Assembly (NCBI GenBank): GCA_965221635.1
Contig: OZ244902.1
Location: 1,922,001 to 1,986,000 of the forward strand
DNA: 64,000 bases
Source of the DNA: JAAXHB01 sp965221635
GTDB lineage: Bacteria; Actinomycetota; Acidimicrobiia; Acidimicrobiales; Aldehydirespiratoraceae
Direction of reading: 5' to 3'
Both the position numbers and the translations under genes were made by a program. The notes beneath the pieces were generated by a model that did not search any database, was not told the origin of the DNA, and was given only the letters and a program-made list of their open reading frames with translations. The number at the start of each line of letters is the position of its first letter. The stretch's first letter is position 1. Shown here piece by piece: positions 61,075 to 64,000 of the stretch.

Positions 61075-61233
61075 GCAGTCTCGGCGCTCGGGCCGTGGAC
61101 ACCGTCGGCGCAGCCTGCGCACCCCAAGCCGCAAACCCGCCTGTGCTGAACGTCCGGTCTGGCGCTGCTTCGCCTGGCGCCGTGGGGTCGGCGACCGCCT
61201 CGGCTGAAATGCCGGGATTGGGGTAGTGCTGTG

Positions 61234-61647
61234 ATGGCTCGGCGAGGCAGGCACGGCGGTGCCCGTTTCGACCAGCGGGTTTCGCATCGAACGGCTCGGG
61301 TGGGTGAGCTGATCCGTCGCATTGTGGCCGAGGGCATGGAACGCATCGGCGACGAGCGCCTGGACTTGGTTTCGGTGACCGACGTGACCGTCGACCGAGA
61401 CCTCAACCGGGCCCTGGTGTGGTACACCACGCTCAGCGACGACGACGCAGCCTCGGTGGCGGAAGCCTTCGAGGAGCACGGCCCTCGTTTGCGGCGCAGC
61501 GTCGGCCAACAGGCGCACCTGCGCAAGACCCCCAAGCTGGTGTTCAAACCCGACGAGGTGATCCGCGCAGCCGAACACATCGAGGATCTGATCGCACGGT
61601 CCCGTGCCTCCAGAACCGGCTTGGGCGAGTCCGACGGTGACCGTTGA
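61234..61647 (+). CDS. rbfA: 30S ribosome-binding factor A
   Basis: 137 residues from ATG 61234 (GTG 61231 directly before is possible). Single KH-like domain: RVGELIRRIVAEGMERIGDERL, VSVTDVTVDRDLNRALVWYT and KTPKLVFKPDEVIRAAEHIEDLI. RbfA helps 16S 5'-end maturation. No good ribosome site seen. Ends within truB. Confidence 0.92.
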   Translation: MARRGRHGGARFDQRVSHRTARVGELIRRIVAEGMERIGDERLDLVSVTDVTVDRDLNRALVWYTTLSDDDAASVAEAFEEHGPRLRRSVGQQAHLRKTPKLVFKPDEVIRAAEHIEDLIARSRASRTGLGESDGDR

Positions 61648-62584
61648 CGGCCCGCACGGCGTGGCCGTGATCGACAAACCCCCGGGATGTACCAGCCACG
61701 ACGTGGTCGGCGATGTGCGGCGTGTGCTTTCGACACGCAAGGTGGGACACAGCGGCACGCTCGATCCCGACGCCACCGGCGTGCTGGTGCTGGGCGTGGG
61801 CCGAGCCACGCGGCTGTTGCGTTTTGTGACAGGGCTGCCGAAGCGCTACGAGGCCGAGTTTGTTCTGGGGGTGGAAACATCCACGCTCGACGCGTCCGGT
61901 GAGGTGACAGCACGCCACGACATGGCTCACATCACCGACAGCGACGTGACCGCCGCGGCGGGCGCCCTGGTGGGCGAGATCTCACAAGTGCCGCCGATGG
62001 TGTCCGCGGTGAAGGTGGGTGGCCGCCGGTTGCACGAACTGGCCCGCGCCGGGATCGAGGTGCAACGCCCGGCGCGTCCGGTGACCGTGTACCGCTTCGA
62101 TGTTGCGCCCCTTGGCGTCGCGAAGGACGCCCAAAACGGAACCCACAGCGAGCGCGGGGCCGACGCCGCGGCCACCGCAGCGGCAACCGCGCAAAGGCTG
62201 TGGCACGCGGTGGTGGAATGCTCGTCGGGAACTTACGTGCGGTCCCTGGTGGCCGACCTGGGCCACAGTCTGGGTGGTGGCGCTCACCTGACGCGCCTGC
62301 GCCGCAGCGCCGTGGGTTCGTTCACCCTGGCCGAGGCCCGGCCTCCCCAACAGGTGGAGTTGCAGCCCATGCGGCGCGCGGTGAGCCACCTCGAATCGGT
62401 GCGGGTCGGCGCCGACGTGGAGAAGATGGTGCGCCATGGCCGTGTGCTGAGCCTTGCCGGGCTCGGCGCCGGCGAAACGGCAGGCCCGTGGGCGGTGCTC
62501 GACCCCCAAGGCAACCTGCTGGCGGTGTACGAAGCTCACAACGACGGAGCGAAGCCTGCGGTGGTGGTGGCAGGTGCGGGGTAA
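61637..62584 (+). CDS. truB: tRNA pseudouridine(55) synthase
   Basis: 315 residues from GTG 61637, overlapping the rbfA end by 11 bases; an ORF start 11 codons earlier exists but is not needed. Catalytic Asp in HSGTLDPDATGVLVL, preceded by IDKPPGCTSHDVV; then VSAVKVGGRRLHELAR and CSSGTYVRSLVADLGHSL. It makes pseudouridine 55 in the T-loop of tRNAs. An Ala-rich, polar insertion (NGTHSERGADAAATAAATAQ) sits in the middle. C-terminal PUA-like part. Confidence 0.92.
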   Translation: MTVDGPHGVAVIDKPPGCTSHDVVGDVRRVLSTRKVGHSGTLDPDATGVLVLGVGRATRLLRFVTGLPKRYEAEFVLGVETSTLDASGEVTARHDMAHITDSDVTAAAGALVGEISQVPPMVSAVKVGGRRLHELARAGIEVQRPARPVTVYRFDVAPLGVAKDAQNGTHSERGADAAATAAATAQRLWHAVVECSSGTYVRSLVADLGHSLGGGAHLTRLRRSAVGSFTLAEARPPQQVELQPMRRAVSHLESVRVGADVEKMVRHGRVLSLAGLGAGETAGPWAVLDPQGNLLAVYEAHNDGAKPAVVVAGAG

Positions 62585-62587
62585 AAT
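62582..62587 (+). promoter_or_regulatory. Putative -10 box for ribF
   Basis: TAAAAT, 30 bases before the ribF GTG, overlapping the truB stop; GGAGG at about 62608 is the ribosome site. No FMN riboswitch was seen in the short leader. Confidence 0.45.
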
Positions 62588-62617
62588 CACCCCACCAACG
62601 GCGCGTCGGAGGCGTAA

Positions 62618-63565
62618 GTGAAACTGCTGCAGGACCGCCGTGATCAGCTTCCCGAGGCGGTGTCGGTGGCTGCCGCGGCTGGGGTTTTCGACGGGGTGCA
62701 TCTCGGGCATCAGGAGGTGCTGATGCGCGTTCGGTCCGTGGCGGACCGGCTTGGTGTGGCCTCAGCGGTGGTGACCTTCGACGTTCACCCGGCGTACGTG
62801 GTGCGCCCCGAAAACGCGCCACGGCTGCTCACCACCCTCGACCAGAAACTGGAACTCCTCGAAGCCGCCGGACTCGACTACGCGTACGTGATCAAGTTCG
62901 ACCACAGCCGCGCCGACACCCGCCCCGAGGAGTTCGTGGAGCAGGTGTTTTTGGACGCGTTGCGGGCCAAGGCAGTGGTGGTGGGCGAGGACTTTCATTT
63001 CGGCAAGGGCCGATCCGGCAACGTGGCCGAACTGCAACGCCTGGGACGGGACTGGGGCTTCGAGGTGGTGCCGTTGGAGTTGATCCGCCACCGCGCCGGG
63101 GCCCGCGAGCCGGTGTCGTCCACGGCGGTGAGACGGGTGCTCGCAGGCGGTGACGTGGCCCGGGCGGCGGCGCTGCTGGGTCGTCCCTACGAGGTGCGCG
63201 GCAGTGTGGTTCGCGGCGACCGGCGCGGCGCGTTGATCGGTTTCCCCACCGCCAACGTTCCGGTGCCCAAGATCATGGCCTGGCCCACCGACGCCGTGTA
63301 CGCGGGTTACTGCACCCTGCCGGACTCCACCCGTCACATGTGCGCCATCAACATCGGGCGGCGGCCCACGTTTTACGAACACGCCGAGCAGTCACTGCTT
63401 GAAGCGCACCTGATCGACTTCGACGGCGACCTGTACGGCTGCGAGCTGCGAGTGGAGTTTGTGGACTTTCTGCGCAGCGAACGCAAATTTGAGGGCATCG
63501 AACAGCTGTCGGCTCAGCTGGCCCTGGATGTGAGCGAAGCCCGGCGGAGACTTCAACCGGAGTGA
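62618..63565 (+). CDS. ribF: Bifunctional riboflavin kinase / FAD synthetase
   Basis: 315 residues from GTG 62618 with GGAGG. N-terminal FAD-synthetase nucleotidyltransferase (GVFDGVHLGHQEVL; VVGEDFHFGKGRSGNV; STAVRRVLAGGDVARAAALLGRPYEV) and C-terminal kinase (RRGALIGFPTANVPV, INIGRRPTFYE, VEFVDFLRSERKF). It makes FMN and FAD from riboflavin. The stop shares four bases with ribA (GTGA). Confidence 0.94.
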   Translation: MKLLQDRRDQLPEAVSVAAAAGVFDGVHLGHQEVLMRVRSVADRLGVASAVVTFDVHPAYVVRPENAPRLLTTLDQKLELLEAAGLDYAYVIKFDHSRADTRPEEFVEQVFLDALRAKAVVVGEDFHFGKGRSGNVAELQRLGRDWGFEVVPLELIRHRAGAREPVSSTAVRRVLAGGDVARAAALLGRPYEVRGSVVRGDRRGALIGFPTANVPVPKIMAWPTDAVYAGYCTLPDSTRHMCAINIGRRPTFYEHAEQSLLEAHLIDFDGDLYGCELRVEFVDFLRSERKFEGIEQLSAQLALDVSEARRRLQPE

Positions 63566-64000
63566 GCCCACAAAGCGAAAGATCCGCACCGCTGGTGGAG
63601 CATTTCGGGCAGGCCGAACTTCCAACCCGTTGGGGCACGTTTGATCTTCACGCGTATCGCAACAGCGGCGGCGACGAGCACGTGGCGGTGGTGCTCGGCA
63701 ACGTTGACAGCCCACCGGCGCCGCTTGTGCGGGTTCATTCGGAGTGCCTCACAGGTGACGTGCTGGGTTCGCTGCGCTGCGACTGCGGCCCTCAGCTGCA
63801 GCGGGCGTTGGAGATGGTGGCCGCCGAGGGTCGAGGGGTTGTGGTGTACCTGCGCGGCCATGAGGGCCGTGGCGTGGGAATCGGTCACAAGATCAGGGCG
63901 TACGCGCTGCAGGAGCACGGGCTCGACACCCTCGAAGCCAACGCGGCTCAGGGACTGCCCGTGGACGCCCGCTCATATGACACCGCCGCGGCGGTTCTCG
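63562..64000 (+). CDS. ribA: GTP cyclohydrolase II (C-terminus beyond window)
   Basis: The frame opens at GTG 63562 and runs to the window edge (146 codons). GTP cyclohydrolase II signatures: VRVHSECLTGDVLGSLRCDCGPQLQRAL with the three zinc cysteines (SEC, RCDC) and YLRGHEGRGVGIGHKIRAYALQE. It opens GTP to the pyrimidine precursor of riboflavin. It could be free-standing or the second half of a RibBA-like protein, but the start directly after ribF shows no RibB domain in front. Confidence 0.9.
   Translation, partial: MSPQSERSAPLVEHFGQAELPTRWGTFDLHAYRNSGGDEHVAVVLGNVDSPPAPLVRVHSECLTGDVLGSLRCDCGPQLQRALEMVAAEGRGVVVYLRGHEGRGVGIGHKIRAYALQEHGLDTLEANAAQGLPVDARSYDTAAAVL

Noticed and set aside
58915..61809. 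964-codon open frame antisense to infB and rbfA
   Set aside because: Shadow of the third-position G/C bias; no start context, no recognisable domain.
62585..62617. FMN riboswitch before ribF
   Set aside because: The leader is about 30 bases, far too short.

Overview
The window is about 64 kb of chromosomal DNA, very GC-rich (third codon positions almost all G/C), densely packed, with many 1- to 4-base gene overlaps. The gene order rpsB-tsf-pyrH-frr-cdsA-dxr-rseP-ispG followed by rimP-nusA-infB-rbfA-truB-ribF-ribA, an F420-type LLM oxidoreductase, many acyl-CoA ligases and GTG starts point to an actinobacterium. I would place it near the Acidimicrobiia, but that placement is inference. No rRNA, tRNA, CRISPR array, insertion sequence, integrase or prophage gene was seen. 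This is ordinary backbone with a few accessory operons.

Layout. (1) 1-4.5 kb: an envelope operon on the minus strand with two tandem paralogous lipoproteins and a peptidoglycan-binding/coiled-coil efflux adaptor cut by the window edge. (2) 4.6-6.1 kb: a secreted SLH-domain protein. (3) 6.5-8.9 kb: a free-standing lipoyl carrier with 2-oxoacid dehydrogenase E1 alpha and beta. (4) 8.9-14.6 kb: a minus-strand set with a fused FeS-molybdenum xanthine dehydrogenase-like enzyme, an SsnA-type amidohydrolase, an LLM oxidoreductase and a purine-type phosphoribosyltransferase. (5) 14.9-17.8 kb: a membrane sulfite-oxidase-family molybdoenzyme and RsgA. (6) 17.8-26.9 kb: acyl-CoA metabolism (three acyl-CoA ligases, a crotonase, an acyl-CoA carboxyltransferase) plus a membrane protein and a small protein. 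(7) 27.1-35.2 kb: SerC, an aminotransferase, an S9 peptidase, a small membrane protein and a large beta-propeller lipoprotein with a duplicated gene tail behind it. (8) 35.5-42.6 kb: LeuD, LeuC, GreA, then LeuB-IlvE-CimA. Together these cover the citramalate route to isoleucine, and leuB has a leader-peptide attenuator. (9) 42.6-46.1 kb: an unknown protein, two tandem RDD proteins and GltX. (10) 46.3-64 kb: a degenerate LytM protein and the long translation / MEP isoprenoid / riboflavin backbone.

Regulation. Many starts lie 5-8 bases behind a TANNNT hexamer, the geometry of leaderless mRNAs (SLH protein, aminotransferase, small membrane protein, leuC, greA, the leuB leader peptide, gltX, dxr and others). 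Three promoters share the string GGTAGCAT. Three leaders or gene gaps (leuB, leuC-leuD, rimP) carry short tandem repeats directly before the next gene.

The best candidates for something new are the leuB attenuator (a 20-codon Val/Ile leader peptide, hairpin, terminator, then six GGACAGG repeats), the tandem lipoprotein/efflux-adaptor operon, and the tandemly repeated leaders.
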